From positions 1-37,378 of the forward strand of contig CAZWXH010000004.1 in NCBI GenBank assembly GCA_964637725.1: 37,378 bases of DNA. Reading direction: 5' to 3'. The notes beneath the pieces were generated by a model. That model was not told where the DNA came from. It saw only the letters and a program-made list of their open reading frames with translations, and did no database searches. Both the position numbers and the translations under genes were made by a program. Positions 17,584 through 25,619 of the stretch are shown in pieces (within the stretch, counting starts at the first letter, position 1; each line of letters begins with the position of its first letter). The stretch is from CAZWXH01 sp964637725. GTDB taxonomy: Bacteria; Bacillota_I; Bacilli_A; Erysipelotrichales; Coprobacillaceae.

Positions 17584-18597
17584 TTATTTTAAATCAGAGA
17601 AATATTTAATAGTTCTAACCATGTTAGAAGTATATGAATTTTCGTTATCATACCAAGCAACTGTTTGAACTTCAGTAGTTCCGTTGTCTAATACTTTAAC
17701 CATTGTTTGAGTTGCATCAAATAATGAACCATAGTTAATTCCGATAATGTCTGAAGATACTAATTCTTCTTCAGTATATCCGAATGATGGATTTGCTGCT
17801 GCTTTCATAGCATTGTTTACATCTTCAACAGAAACTTCACCATCTACAACAGAAGTTAAGATAGTTACTGATCCAGTTGGAACTGGAACACGTTGAGCAG
17901 AACCGATTAATACACCATTTAATTCTGGGATAACTAATCCGATTGCTTTAGCTGCACCTGTAGAGTTAGGTACGATATTAACTGCAGCTGCACGAGCTCT
18001 TCTTAAATCACCTTTTCTATGAGGTCCATCTAATACCATTTGGTCACCAGTGTAAGCATGTACTGTTAACATGATACCTGATTTGATTTTAGCTAAGTTA
18101 TTTAAAGCATTAGCCATTGGTGCTAAACAGTTAGTTGTACAAGAAGCTGCTGAAATAATAGTGTCATCTGCTTTTAAGATTCCTTCGTTTACACCAAATA
18201 CTACTGTTGGTAAGTCATTTCCTGCTGGTGCAGAGATAACAACTTTTTTAGCTCCTGCATCAATATGAGCTTGAGATTTAGCTTTAGATACATAGAAACC
18301 TGTACATTCTAAAACTACGTCTACTCCTAAATCACCCCAAGGTAATTCAGCTGCATTTGCTTTTGCATAGATTTTGATTGTTTTACCATCTACTGTAATT
18401 GAATCATCTCCAGCAACTACTTTATCAGCTAAAGCATATCTACCTTGAGCTGAATCGTATTTTAATAAATGTGCTAACATTTTAGGATCTGTTAAATCGT
18501 TAATTGCTACAATTTCATATCCTTCAGCACCAAACATTTGTCTGAATGCAAGACGTCCAATACGTCCAAAACCATTAATTGCTACTTTTACTGCCAT
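17584..18597 (-). CDS. gap: Glyceraldehyde-3-phosphate dehydrogenase, type I
   Basis: This glycolytic enzyme oxidises and phosphorylates glyceraldehyde 3-phosphate. The 337-residue protein has the NAD-binding NGFGRIGR (8-15), D34 (AINDLTD, typical of NAD rather than NADP use), catalytic C153 in SCTTNCLAP and H180 in TVHAYTGDQ. It has a strong promoter (18635-18663), an AAGGAGG site and its own terminator, so it appears to be a single-gene unit, with no pgk or tpi next to it. Its richer use of preferred codons fits high expression. Confidence 0.98.
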   Translation of the reverse strand: MAVKVAINGFGRIGRLAFRQMFGAEGYEIVAINDLTDPKMLAHLLKYDSAQGRYALADKVVAGDDSITVDGKTIKIYAKANAAELPWGDLGVDVVLECTGFYVSKAKSQAHIDAGAKKVVISAPAGNDLPTVVFGVNEGILKADDTIISAASCTTNCLAPMANALNNLAKIKSGIMLTVHAYTGDQMVLDGPHRKGDLRRARAAAVNIVPNSTGAAKAIGLVIPELNGVLIGSAQRVPVPTGSVTILTSVVDGEVSVEDVNNAMKAAANPSFGYTEEELVSSDIIGINYGSLFDATQTMVKVLDNGTTEVQTVAWYDNENSYTSNMVRTIKYFSDLK

Positions 18598-18634
18598 TTT
18601 ATTGAATTCCTCCTTGTTTTCTATTTATGCCTCT

Positions 18635-18663
18635 ATTATAGTCTAGAAAAATAAATAAATCAA
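18635..18663 (-). promoter_or_regulatory. Strong promoter of gap
   Basis: Minus strand: -35 TTGATT (18658-18663), 17-bp spacer, -10 TATAAT (18635-18640). The start codon lies 38 bp downstream of the -10. Confidence 0.85.
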
Positions 18664-18878
18664 TAAAAGAAATAAGGTTTATACAAAAAAATTCACAAGC
18701 ATGACAAATGAAAACACTTCCATACGAGAAAAGACTTTTTCCTACATATCAATATCAAAAATAAACACATTTTTCCAATTAGAAAAATCTTTTTCCATTT
18801 TTTATGAAAGCTTGATGATTAATCAATTATATCTTTTCATTTTATGAATAATCACAAAAAATATCTCTATAATGAACT
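18664..18878. other. Divergent intergenic region between gap and clpP
   Basis: This AT-rich spacer contains a perfect 7-bp inverted repeat ATTTTTC/GAAAAAT (18769-18775 and 18782-18788), several TTTTTCC runs and TTGAT-N5-ATCAA. A TATAAT at 18868-18873 may be the clpP -10. No CtsR heptad repeat (GGTCAAA type), riboswitch or open frame is seen. Confidence 0.4.
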
Positions 18879-18893
18879 GTGGAGGTAAATATA

Positions 18894-19475
18894 ATGCATC
18901 TAGTCCCAACAGTTATTTTAAAAAAACAATCGAAAGAATATGCCTATGATATATACTCTAGATTATTAGAAGATCGTATTATTATGTTATGTGGAGAAAT
19001 CAACGATGAAATGTCAAGTTCAATAGTCAGTCAACTACTCTATTTAGATTCATTAGATAGTACATCTGATATATTTATGTATATCAACTCACCTGGAGGT
19101 AGTGTTTCCGCCGGTTTAGCAATATATGATACCATGAACTTTGTAAAATCAGATGTCTCTACAATTAGTGTTGGATTATCAGCAAGCATGGGAGCCTTTT
19201 TATTAGCAGCAGGAAAAAAAGGAAAACGTTGTGCTTTAGAAAATAGTGAAATCATGATTCATCAACCACTAGGCGGAACGAGTGGACAAGCAAGTGATAT
19301 TGAAATTACTACTAAACATATTCTCAAACAAAAAGATAAATTAAATCGTCTATTATCTAAAATGACTTCTCAACCATTAAAAAAGATAAAAAAAGACACA
19401 GACAGAGATTATTTTATGAGTGCAAGTGAAGCTTTAGAATATGGATTAGTAGATGAAGTCTTATCTAACGAATAA
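18894..19475 (+). CDS. clpP: ATP-dependent Clp protease proteolytic subunit
   Basis: ClpP forms the double-ring protease chamber that degrades proteins unfolded by Clp ATPases. The ATG at 18894 follows a GGAGGT site; the in-frame GTG at 18879 lies in that site and is rejected. The 193-residue protein aligns along its whole length with canonical ClpP. Markers are MHLVPTVI at the N terminus (axial-pore strand), YINSPGGS, catalytic S98 in GLSASMGAFLL, H123 in MIHQPLGG and D168 in KKDTDRD. The serine and histidine numbers match S. aureus ClpP. No Clp ATPase or trigger factor is adjacent. Whether other clpP copies exist elsewhere cannot be seen. Confidence 0.95.
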   Translation: MHLVPTVILKKQSKEYAYDIYSRLLEDRIIMLCGEINDEMSSSIVSQLLYLDSLDSTSDIFMYINSPGGSVSAGLAIYDTMNFVKSDVSTISVGLSASMGAFLLAAGKKGKRCALENSEIMIHQPLGGTSGQASDIEITTKHILKQKDKLNRLLSKMTSQPLKKIKKDTDRDYFMSASEALEYGLVDEVLSNE

Positions 19476-19480
19476 AAGAA

Positions 19481-19510
19481 AATGGTCATAATCAATCGAT
19501 TATGACCATT
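19481..19510. terminator. Terminator between clpP and the surface-protein gene
   Basis: A 13-bp perfect stem (19481-19493 with 19498-19510, loop AATC). On the minus strand it is followed by a T-rich run and ends the surface-protein transcript. On the plus strand it follows the clpP stop but has no adjacent T-run. Confidence 0.85.
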
Positions 19511-19531
19511 AACTGTATTGTTAACATCTTT

Positions 19532-20388
19532 TTATTTTCTTACTTTTTTTAAAGCGATTAATCCAACTTGAACAACTAATAGAATAACCATTACGATTGT
19601 CCAATTATCTACTATTGTCATTTTTGCTGCTAAGTCTTGAGTTACAAAGAAGAGTACAACAGAAGCTAACGCAAGTATAACACTTAAAACATTTGTCATA
19701 ATACTTGGTTTGTTTTCTTCATTTTCTTCTTGCTCATCATCTTTTCTCTTATTCATTAGTAATAAGATCACAGCTCCAATTACTGTAATGACAGCAGATA
19801 CTAAGTTAAGTAATGCCCATTCCTTATGCAATTTACCTAGAGGTACTTCATTGTCCTCAATTGTTTCATTTGGTCTTACATCATCAGGATTTCCTAAAGG
19901 AACATCATTTGGTGTAATAACATCTTCTTCCGTTTCTGGTTCAGGAGCTACTACGATATTCTCTTGAGGCCCTGCTGGTGGAGTAGGTGTTACTGGATTA
20001 TCAGGCACTACTGGAACCACAGGTTCAGTAGGTTCTGGTGTTGTTTCAGTAACAACTTCATATTGTGCAGTATATACCAATTCTTTTGTTTCTAAATCTG
20101 TTGGTATAGTTGTCAATACTGTTGAATCATATCCAGTAAATAGATATCCTTCGTCTGTTGTTAATGTAGGAACATTAATCACATCACCTGGTAACATCTT
20201 TTCAGTCTTCACTGTTGCTTCGCCATTATAATTACCATAGGCACCAGCATTAAATGTTACAGTAACGTATTGTTCATTATCATCAACACCATCGTCATTT
20301 CTATCTTCCACATATTGTGCAGTGTATACCAACTCTTTTGTTTCTAAATCTGTTGGTATAGTTGTCAATACTGTTGAATCATATCCAG
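19532..20388 (-). CDS. B-repeat surface protein, C-terminal part (5' side lost in assembly gap)
   Basis: This is the C-terminal piece of the protein that starts at 23158. It begins in the 100-N gap and reads one full 84-residue repeat: a Ca-binding-like DRNDDGVDDNEQ linker, then VTVTFNAGAYGNYNGE...GYDSTVL...YTAQY, as in InlB B-repeat/Flg_new modules. A proline/glutamate-rich spacer follows (PEPTEPVVPVVPDNPVTP), then VPLG motifs twice (NDVPLG, DNEVPLG). Last come three membrane helices (near WALLNLVSAVITVIGAVILL, IMTNVLSVILALASVVLFF and WTIVMVILLVVQVGLIAL) and a short basic tail. There is no LPXTG motif, so anchoring is by the helices and not by sortase. Confidence 0.75.
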
Positions 20389-20644
20389 NNNNNNNNNNNN
20401 NNNNNNNNNNNNNNNNNNNNNNNNNNNNNNNNNNNNNNNNNNNNNNNNNNNNNNNNNNNNNNNNNNNNNNNNNNNNNNNNNNNNNNNNTAGGAACATTAA
20501 TCACATCACCTGGTAACATCTTTTCAGTCTTCACTGTTGCTTCACCATTATAATTACCATAGGCACCTGCATTAAATGTTACAGTAACGTATTGTTCATT
20601 ATCATCAACACCATCTTCATTTCTATCTTCCACATATTGTGCAG
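20061..20644 (-). repeat. 252-bp tandem repeats in the surface-protein gene
   Basis: Two copies of a 252-bp (84-codon) unit begin at the shared TATTGTGCAG positions 20061 and 20313, with the next boundary at 20635. They differ at a few bases only. The right-hand copy contains the 100-N gap. Near-identity of the units explains why the assembly broke here. Confidence 0.9.
20389..20488. other. Assembly gap (100 N) inside the repeat array
   Basis: Exactly 100 N, the usual code for unknown length. The flanks lie in phase within the same repeat. In the intact copy, 30 bases separate the matching flank sequences, so the true gap should be 30 + 252n bases; that also restores the reading frame. Confidence 0.9.
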
Positions 20645-20777
20645 TAAACACCATTCCTTTTTTAATAATTGAAGTATTTTCTGGTTTTACATCCCAACCA
20701 TTAACCATCCAACCTTCTTCTGCTGTTATCTCAGGAATTGTAATACCTTGATCATCAAATGTTGATCCTATAAGAAC
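20489..20777 (-). CDS. B-repeat surface protein, middle part (between frameshift and gap)
   Basis: This segment carries the frame ...VLIGSTFDDQGITIPEITAEEGW, then WDVKPENTS, MVFTAQYVEDRNEDGVDD and the start of the 84-residue repeat. No start codon with a ribosome site is present. Homology of layout shows it continues the protein from 23158 after a one-base shift near 20776. It is listed separately because the reading frame differs from the parts on both sides. Confidence 0.65.
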
Positions 20778-23158
20778 ATCGCAGTTGTAATATCAGATTT
20801 TTCACCATTTAAGTAACCATGTTCTCCGACATTAAATTGAACTGTCGTCCATTTCGTATCATCTTTAACAAATCTAGCTTGAATTACTGATGAACTATCT
20901 AACAAAACAACTTTTGTATAGAGTTCACTTGCATTAACTGCAATTTTAATATTCTCTATATACCATCCATCAAATTTATATCCTGCATTAGCTATTGGTA
21001 TAGGTAATTGTTCAGAATTCAAGATTACATTTCCAAATCCATGACTGGCTGGTACAGCATATCTATCTTGTCCTTCTATTTTTCCATTATCTCCAGCTGC
21101 AAATGATAAAATCATTTCATTAACTAGATCACCCATAAAGACTGGCTGTAATACTAAATTATCATTCATTATTACTTTATCACCAGCAAAATAATATTCA
21201 TTTGAACCCGCTTCTTTCCAACAAACAAATTGTTTGTCAAGATCAGTTTCAAAACTTCCAACTAAGTTTCCAGTGTTTTCAAGAACTATCGCTTCATCAC
21301 CTTTATGGTAAGGACTTTCAGCATCTATTGGTACATCACCACTCACAGCGTTTCCTTTTTCATAAGTCATAGTTCTCTCTGCGATAATGTAATAAGCTTT
21401 TAAAACATTTGACTTACTATTTTCTCCAATTTTAAGAGTCAAAACATTATTTTGATTATCTTGATCGAAATCATATGCACCAATTATTTGTGGATTATTA
21501 AAAATCGCTGTTTCACCTATAGGTACATTTTCAAAGGTTTTACGCATTTCTATATTTTCTATAAACTCTCCACTCTCTTGTTCAAAATAGTACTCGGTTT
21601 GATATGATGAAGTTTTCACATCTTCTTTTACTTTCCACTGTGCTTGTAGTTTAATTTCATTAGATTTCAAACTATTCGCAAACTCTTCATTAATAACAAT
21701 TTTATCATTCCCATGATATATTTCGTTTGTAGCAACCAATTTCCATCCTGTAAAAGTGTAATTTTCTCTATTTGGAATTTCTGAACTGATTGTTATTGTA
21801 TTTTTATCTTTATCTTCAATATTGTATTTTGTATTATCTACAATAGCAGGATCTGCGTTCCCACCATTTAGATCATATACGACTTGATAGTTGATTAGCT
21901 CAGTCGCTAACTCAACTGTACGATTCTTTACTCCTCGATAACTATAATAGAACACATATCCACAGCCAATTTTTTCTGCTTCAGCTTTTGCATTACTATA
22001 ACCTCCTGGAACTTTTTTAATTTCTCCAGCTTCACTAATTGTCTCGATTATTTTTGATCCAGTACCCCCAATTACTAAACTTGGTTGATAACCTGGTTTT
22101 GTTTTAACAAAGAAAACATCAGTGTCATTATTTTTATAAACTAAATTTCCAATCTTCTGCGGTATTAATCTTTCTCCATCCCAATGATATAACTCTGCAC
22201 CACCTAAAGAAGTAATTGCTATGTCATATTCATTTAGATAAACTGCTGGGTTAAAGAATAAATCACTTTGAATATTTGTTGCTGTAATAGTGTAATAATA
22301 ATTATGTCCTGGTGGAATAAAATTATATTCTCTGACCACACTCACATTGATCTTTGTTCCATCTTTTAGAATTGTATCTCTATTGTCATTTGGATATCCT
22401 TTTGGAATATCAAGATATTGATCATTGACAACAATTGAGTTCAATGTTTTTCTTTTTAGAAAAATTGTTCCTACCCAACTTTCACCGACTTTTGCTGATG
22501 GAGGAAAGTTATATTCAGCGTCAGCTAAATTATCTTTTCTTACAGTTACAAAATACTCTGTAATCATTTCGGTATTAATAGTAATTTCTTTATTTTCTTG
22601 GATACCTTTAATCCAATAATATCCGTTTGAATCAGCTGTTAAAGTCTCTTTACCCATAACTACAGAAGTAATTCTATAATTTTTTACCCCTTCTTTGAAT
22701 TCAACACGGAACTTAACATCAGAATTCTCAACTGCCTCTTTTAAACCATCTACCACTATAACATTTGAATCATACTTATAATCTATTGTAAAATTATCTA
22801 GTATCTTTTTATAGTTTAATATAATAACTTTATCTTCAAGCAGAAGAGATCCAAGGTTTTGATCTTTTGTATTCGTATAATAATATTGGCCATTAATGAT
22901 CCCAATATAATCAATCACTACTCCATTAACAGTAGCATTCACAAAAGTATAACCTTCATACTTCAACGGCTCAATTTGGCCAATTGATATAACACCTTGC
23001 GTTTCACCGTCCACTCCATTTATTCCCACACTTATCGTCTCATTCTTTACAGTGTTTTCTTCAACTTGGTCAGTAGCGTAAACATTTCTTGGATATAACG
23101 AACCTCCTTGAATAAACAGCCCAAAAGCAATGACCGATATAAATATTTTCTTTAGCAT
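20768..23158 (-). CDS. InlB B-repeat/Flg_new-type secreted surface protein, N-terminal part ended by a frameshift
   Basis: It starts at ATG 23158, with GGAGAG six bases upstream (an in-frame ATG at 23176 precedes that site and is rejected). It has a signal peptide (MLKKIFISVIAFGLFIQGG, probable cleavage after NVYA). About 330 residues without a recognised domain follow. A clear Listeria-Bacteroides (Flg_new) repeat then begins YQVVYDLNGGNADPAIV, with ENYTFTGWKLV and KLQAQWKV, and further related modules follow (ILSFAAGDNGKIEG...GYKFDGWYI...IQARF). The frame ends at 20768 right after DITTAM, although the next frame continues the protein. The protein is probably an adhesin or matrix-binding surface factor (family inference). 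A SARP-like regulator gene lies directly upstream and may drive it. Confidence 0.75.
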   Translation of the reverse strand: MLKKIFISVIAFGLFIQGGSLYPRNVYATDQVEENTVKNETISVGINGVDGETQGVISIGQIEPLKYEGYTFVNATVNGVVIDYIGIINGQYYYTNTKDQNLGSLLLEDKVIILNYKKILDNFTIDYKYDSNVIVVDGLKEAVENSDVKFRVEFKEGVKNYRITSVVMGKETLTADSNGYYWIKGIQENKEITINTEMITEYFVTVRKDNLADAEYNFPPSAKVGESWVGTIFLKRKTLNSIVVNDQYLDIPKGYPNDNRDTILKDGTKINVSVVREYNFIPPGHNYYYTITATNIQSDLFFNPAVYLNEYDIAITSLGGAELYHWDGERLIPQKIGNLVYKNNDTDVFFVKTKPGYQPSLVIGGTGSKIIETISEAGEIKKVPGGYSNAKAEAEKIGCGYVFYYSYRGVKNRTVELATELINYQVVYDLNGGNADPAIVDNTKYNIEDKDKNTITISSEIPNRENYTFTGWKLVATNEIYHGNDKIVINEEFANSLKSNEIKLQAQWKVKEDVKTSSYQTEYYFEQESGEFIENIEMRKTFENVPIGETAIFNNPQIIGAYDFDQDNQNNVLTLKIGENSKSNVLKAYYIIAERTMTYEKGNAVSGDVPIDAESPYHKGDEAIVLENTGNLVGSFETDLDKQFVCWKEAGSNEYYFAGDKVIMNDNLVLQPVFMGDLVNEMILSFAAGDNGKIEGQDRYAVPASHGFGNVILNSEQLPIPIANAGYKFDGWYIENIKIAVNASELYTKVVLLDSSSVIQARFVKDDTKWTTVQFNVGEHGYLNGEKSDITTAMFL

Positions 23159-23202
23159 AATGTTCTCTCCTTTCATAAGTCTATGTTATCTTACACTGTT
23201 AT

Positions 23203-23233
23203 TTTATATGAAAGGTAGTTAGAAAACGGTTAG
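23203..23233 (-). promoter_or_regulatory. Candidate SARP-type activator site and -10 of the surface-protein gene
   Basis: Minus strand: heptamers CTAACCG (23227-23233) and CTAACTA (23216-23222) with an 11-bp period, then a 7-bp spacer and -10 TATAAA (23203-23208). No -35 box is present at the right distance. SARP activators bind 11-bp-period heptamer repeats about 8 bp upstream of the -10, so the layout fits the adjacent regulator (inference). Confidence 0.5.
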
Positions 23234-23271
23234 TTTATTACGATTATTTTGAGTTTTATTTAATATAAAAC

Positions 23272-23297
23272 AAAAAAAGAAAGATTATAATCTTTCT
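23272..23297 (-). terminator. Terminator after the SARP-like regulator gene
   Basis: Minus strand: AGAAAGAT (23290-23297) pairs with ATCTTTCT (23278-23285), loop TATA, followed by a T-run. The stop codon of the regulator lies inside the hairpin. Confidence 0.8.
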
Positions 23298-24463
23298 TCT
23301 CCGCCCTCTATGACTTTATCGATAGAGTAATATACATTAGCCTTGTCATGACCTACTGTTTTCCTAATGTTTTGAGTAACACGTTGAGCAACCATATGAG
23401 CTGTTTCATCACTGTTACATGGCAATAAAGCTAAGAACTGGAACTTATTAATTTTTGTATAGACGTCACCACTTCTTAATGAACTTTTAATAACATTTTT
23501 AACTTTAGGAATAATCTTTTTAATATCAATTTTTGGTTGAATTTCAAATATAAATATATAATAACGATTATCCGTTCTTTCTGAACTTCTTAAAAACATA
23601 TCATAGATATATTCAAACAAAGAACTTTCACAGTAAAAAGCCCCTTTATCATAAACTTTGTTTTTAAAGTGAACTTTAATAGCTTCTACACTTCTTTTTT
23701 CTTCGATTTCATCAACTAAGAAATCATATAAAATTTCCATTCTATTTGATAAAGATATCGCATAAACCTCAACAAGCATCTTTGTTGATTTTTGATAATA
23801 CTCAAATGCCTGTGCATATTCCTTTAAACTAATTAAAGACTGAATATAGAAAATATGATTTTCTTCTACCGATGGATCAATAATCGCCGCTTTAAGAGCT
23901 ACAGATTTTAGTTTTTCGTTCATATCGTTTTGCGAATAATACTTAAACAGTTTATGAACTGTCTTCATATAAATATCATGATAATATTCTACAATTTGAA
24001 ATAAACGCATATTAGTTGAATCCATTTTTAACAAACCTTTATAAACTTGTTCAATCGTTTCTGCATATTGTAAATCATTTTTACTTAATGTCTCAGTTTC
24101 TTGAATATATAGATAATTATCTTGAAACACAATGACATCAATAATGCATTCTATATCTGGCTTAAACTCATATCCACCTTTTTTAGTCTGAATAATCTTG
24201 ATATCTTCAAAACCCGGAATATCTTTTAAGATTTGACGAAGTTTGAAAACATGGAATTTTACAGCACTCTTTGGATTATCACTATCATCCCATAATATAT
24301 TGATCAACGACTCTGTTGATACCGACTCACCATACCTCAAGATCAACATTCTAAGAAGGTTCAACAAACGTTTTGATAGAATGTTTTCCAAATTATATTT
24401 TGTACCCTGATATTCAAAGGTAAACTCATTAAACAATGTAATTTTTAGAACTTGCTTTTCCAT
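23285..24463 (-). CDS. SARP-like transcriptional regulator: OmpR-type wHTH + BTAD + degenerate GGDEF
   Basis: The 392-residue protein has three parts. Residues 1-105 are an OmpR-type winged helix (ITLFNEFTFEYQG; AVKFHVFKLRQILK; IIQTKKGGYEF). Residues about 112-252 form a helical, TPR-like bacterial transcriptional activation domain (KLKSVALKAAIIDPSVEENH; EYAQAFEYYQKSTKML). Residues about 270-385 resemble a diguanylate cyclase fold (RYYIFIFEIQP; SLRSGDVYTKINKFQFLALLP). The GGDEF motif is replaced by NKFQF (339-343), so no cyclase activity is expected; it may bind a nucleotide or serve as a dimer domain. The first two parts define the SARP/AfsR-type layout. It lies directly upstream of the surface-protein gene. 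A GAGGTGAG site precedes the ATG. Confidence 0.8.
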   Translation of the reverse strand: MEKQVLKITLFNEFTFEYQGTKYNLENILSKRLLNLLRMLILRYGESVSTESLINILWDDSDNPKSAVKFHVFKLRQILKDIPGFEDIKIIQTKKGGYEFKPDIECIIDVIVFQDNYLYIQETETLSKNDLQYAETIEQVYKGLLKMDSTNMRLFQIVEYYHDIYMKTVHKLFKYYSQNDMNEKLKSVALKAAIIDPSVEENHIFYIQSLISLKEYAQAFEYYQKSTKMLVEVYAISLSNRMEILYDFLVDEIEEKRSVEAIKVHFKNKVYDKGAFYCESSLFEYIYDMFLRSSERTDNRYYIFIFEIQPKIDIKKIIPKVKNVIKSSLRSGDVYTKINKFQFLALLPCNSDETAHMVAQRVTQNIRKTVGHDKANVYYSIDKVIEGGEERL

Positions 24464-24590
24464 ATTTTTCTCACCTCTATCCTCACGTACATTCTATCAT
24501 ATCATTCCTATATTTTCCATTTTTATCTAGGAGAGAATATATTTTTTTGTGAGCCTTACAACTATTCATTCAAAAAGATCATTCATTTAT

Positions 24591-24620
24591 AAAATAGACA
24601 AACTTTTATTTGTCTATTTT
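24591..24620 (-). terminator. Terminator after the unknown 131-residue gene
   Basis: A 12-bp perfect stem (24591-24602 with 24609-24620, 6-nt loop) contains the stop codon at 24614. On the minus strand the downstream arm ends in TTTT and leads into AT-rich sequence. Confidence 0.8.
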
Positions 24621-25009
24621 AAAATCACTTCTACTTGATGCTCTAATAAATGAATATCTTCTATAGGTATATCGAATTCATAATAACAGCTATTCCCTCT
24701 AAATAAGATATGTTCATCCGTTAAGATTTGTTGAAGAACTCCAATGATATTCAATTGTAAAAATAAGTATTCAATCTTTCCTTCAATATTATAAAAACAA
24801 ATATGTTTATTTTCATATTTAATCAGAAAAGAAGTATTCAAGTCAAAAACATGATCTTGGTAAATAATAACTGCTTTTATCATTATTTTATCTAACACAG
24901 TTAATTGCGATTCCTTTATATACACAGAATACTTCTCTAGTAAAGGAGCTAAAGAATATTCTAAACACGTCTGTACTTCCCTTTCGTTTAATAACATAAC
25001 ATCACCCAT
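24614..25009 (-). CDS. Protein of unknown function (127-131 residues)
   Basis: I do not recognise this family. The protein is small and probably cytoplasmic, without signal peptide or membrane helix. It has an N-terminal helical half (LNEREVQTCLEYSLAPLLEKYS) and alternating hydrophobic strands after that (DLNTSFLIKYENKHICFYNI; LFRGNSCYYEFDIPIEDIHLL). Two starts are possible: ATG 25009, or ATG 24997 with GGTGA upstream. Either start lies in or next to a 35-bp near-perfect palindrome (24996-25030) that also contains a TATAAT. This suggests that the gene is controlled by a repressor or by mRNA structure. It follows the uridine-kinase-like gene on the same strand. Confidence 0.6.
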   Translation of the reverse strand: MGDVMLLNEREVQTCLEYSLAPLLEKYSVYIKESQLTVLDKIMIKAVIIYQDHVFDLNTSFLIKYENKHICFYNIEGKIEYLFLQLNIIGVLQQILTDEHILFRGNSCYYEFDIPIEDIHLLEHQVEVILK

Positions 25010-25030
25010 ATATTATATGAGTGATGTTAT
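24996..25030. promoter_or_regulatory. 35-bp near-perfect palindrome over the start of the unknown gene
   Basis: Outer arms ATAACATCAC (24996-25005) and GTGATGTTAT (25021-25030) and inner arms CATATA/TATATG are perfect complements, apart from one C/A mismatch between them and a single central base. It covers a possible -10 (TATAAT on the minus strand) and the first ATG. Confidence 0.7.
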
Positions 25031-25039
25031 CATTTATGC

Positions 25040-25591
25040 TTATTTTATTTGTATTGTAGGATATTTTTCAAAGATTTTATAATAGTCAAAATATTTATTT
25101 TCTAAAGGTATCCATTTCTCTTGAAAAGTTTTTAATGCTTTTTTGTTTCTTTGTTTGATTCTTTCTATTTGTAGAGATGGGGATATTTGTAAAGCAACGA
25201 TATTTGTGTAATAAGGAACAAGTTCATCTCTTAACGAATAACTTCCCTCTATAATTATTTTAGGATGATAAGGAATTATATCTATATCATTAAAGGTCAT
25301 TGTAGCACAATTGAAAACTTGATAATGAATATCTTGTTTTAAAGAAATAGGTTTTAAAACAGTATCTAAAAACCTTTCATAATCTACATTTCCCCCAGGT
25401 CTAGATAAACGTTCTTCTGTTCTTTTTTCTAAAGGCAAATAAAAGTCATCCATATGGAAAACTAAGCAATCAAACTCTTTTTGTAGTAATGAAGCTAATG
25501 TGGATTTTCCTGAACCACACATTCCATCAATTGCTAAAACAAAAGAATCTAAATGTTTAAGATGTTTTATAAGTTCTTCAATGTCTTTCAT
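25040..25591 (-). CDS. Uridine kinase-like P-loop NTPase
   Basis: The 183-residue protein starts at ATG 25591 behind a strong AAGGAGGG site; the frame stays open upstream to 25660 but without a better start. It has Walker A GMCGSGKST (23-31), HMDDFYLP as in uridine kinase and phosphoribulokinase relatives, the RPGGNVDYERF substrate loop, and IIEGSYSLR. Uridine kinases phosphorylate uridine or cytidine with ATP or GTP. Short relatives of this kind are often annotated by the fold only, so the substrate is open. It follows the asparaginase gene by 28 bp and is probably co-transcribed with it. Confidence 0.75.
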   Translation of the reverse strand: MKDIEELIKHLKHLDSFVLAIDGMCGSGKSTLASLLQKEFDCLVFHMDDFYLPLEKRTEERLSRPGGNVDYERFLDTVLKPISLKQDIHYQVFNCATMTFNDIDIIPYHPKIIIEGSYSLRDELVPYYTNIVALQISPSLQIERIKQRNKKALKTFQEKWIPLENKYFDYYKIFEKYPTIQIK

Positions 25592-25619
25592 ATATGACTT
25601 CCCTCCTTTTTCTATATGT

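Noticed and set aside
18664..18878. CtsR operator or heat-shock element upstream of clpP
   Set aside because: No tandem GGTCAAA heptads or CIRCE repeat could be found in the spacer; the inverted repeats seen do not match either.
20061..20644. CRISPR-like repeat array
   Set aside because: The repeats are 252 bp, contiguous and in coding frame; they encode protein modules and have no spacers.
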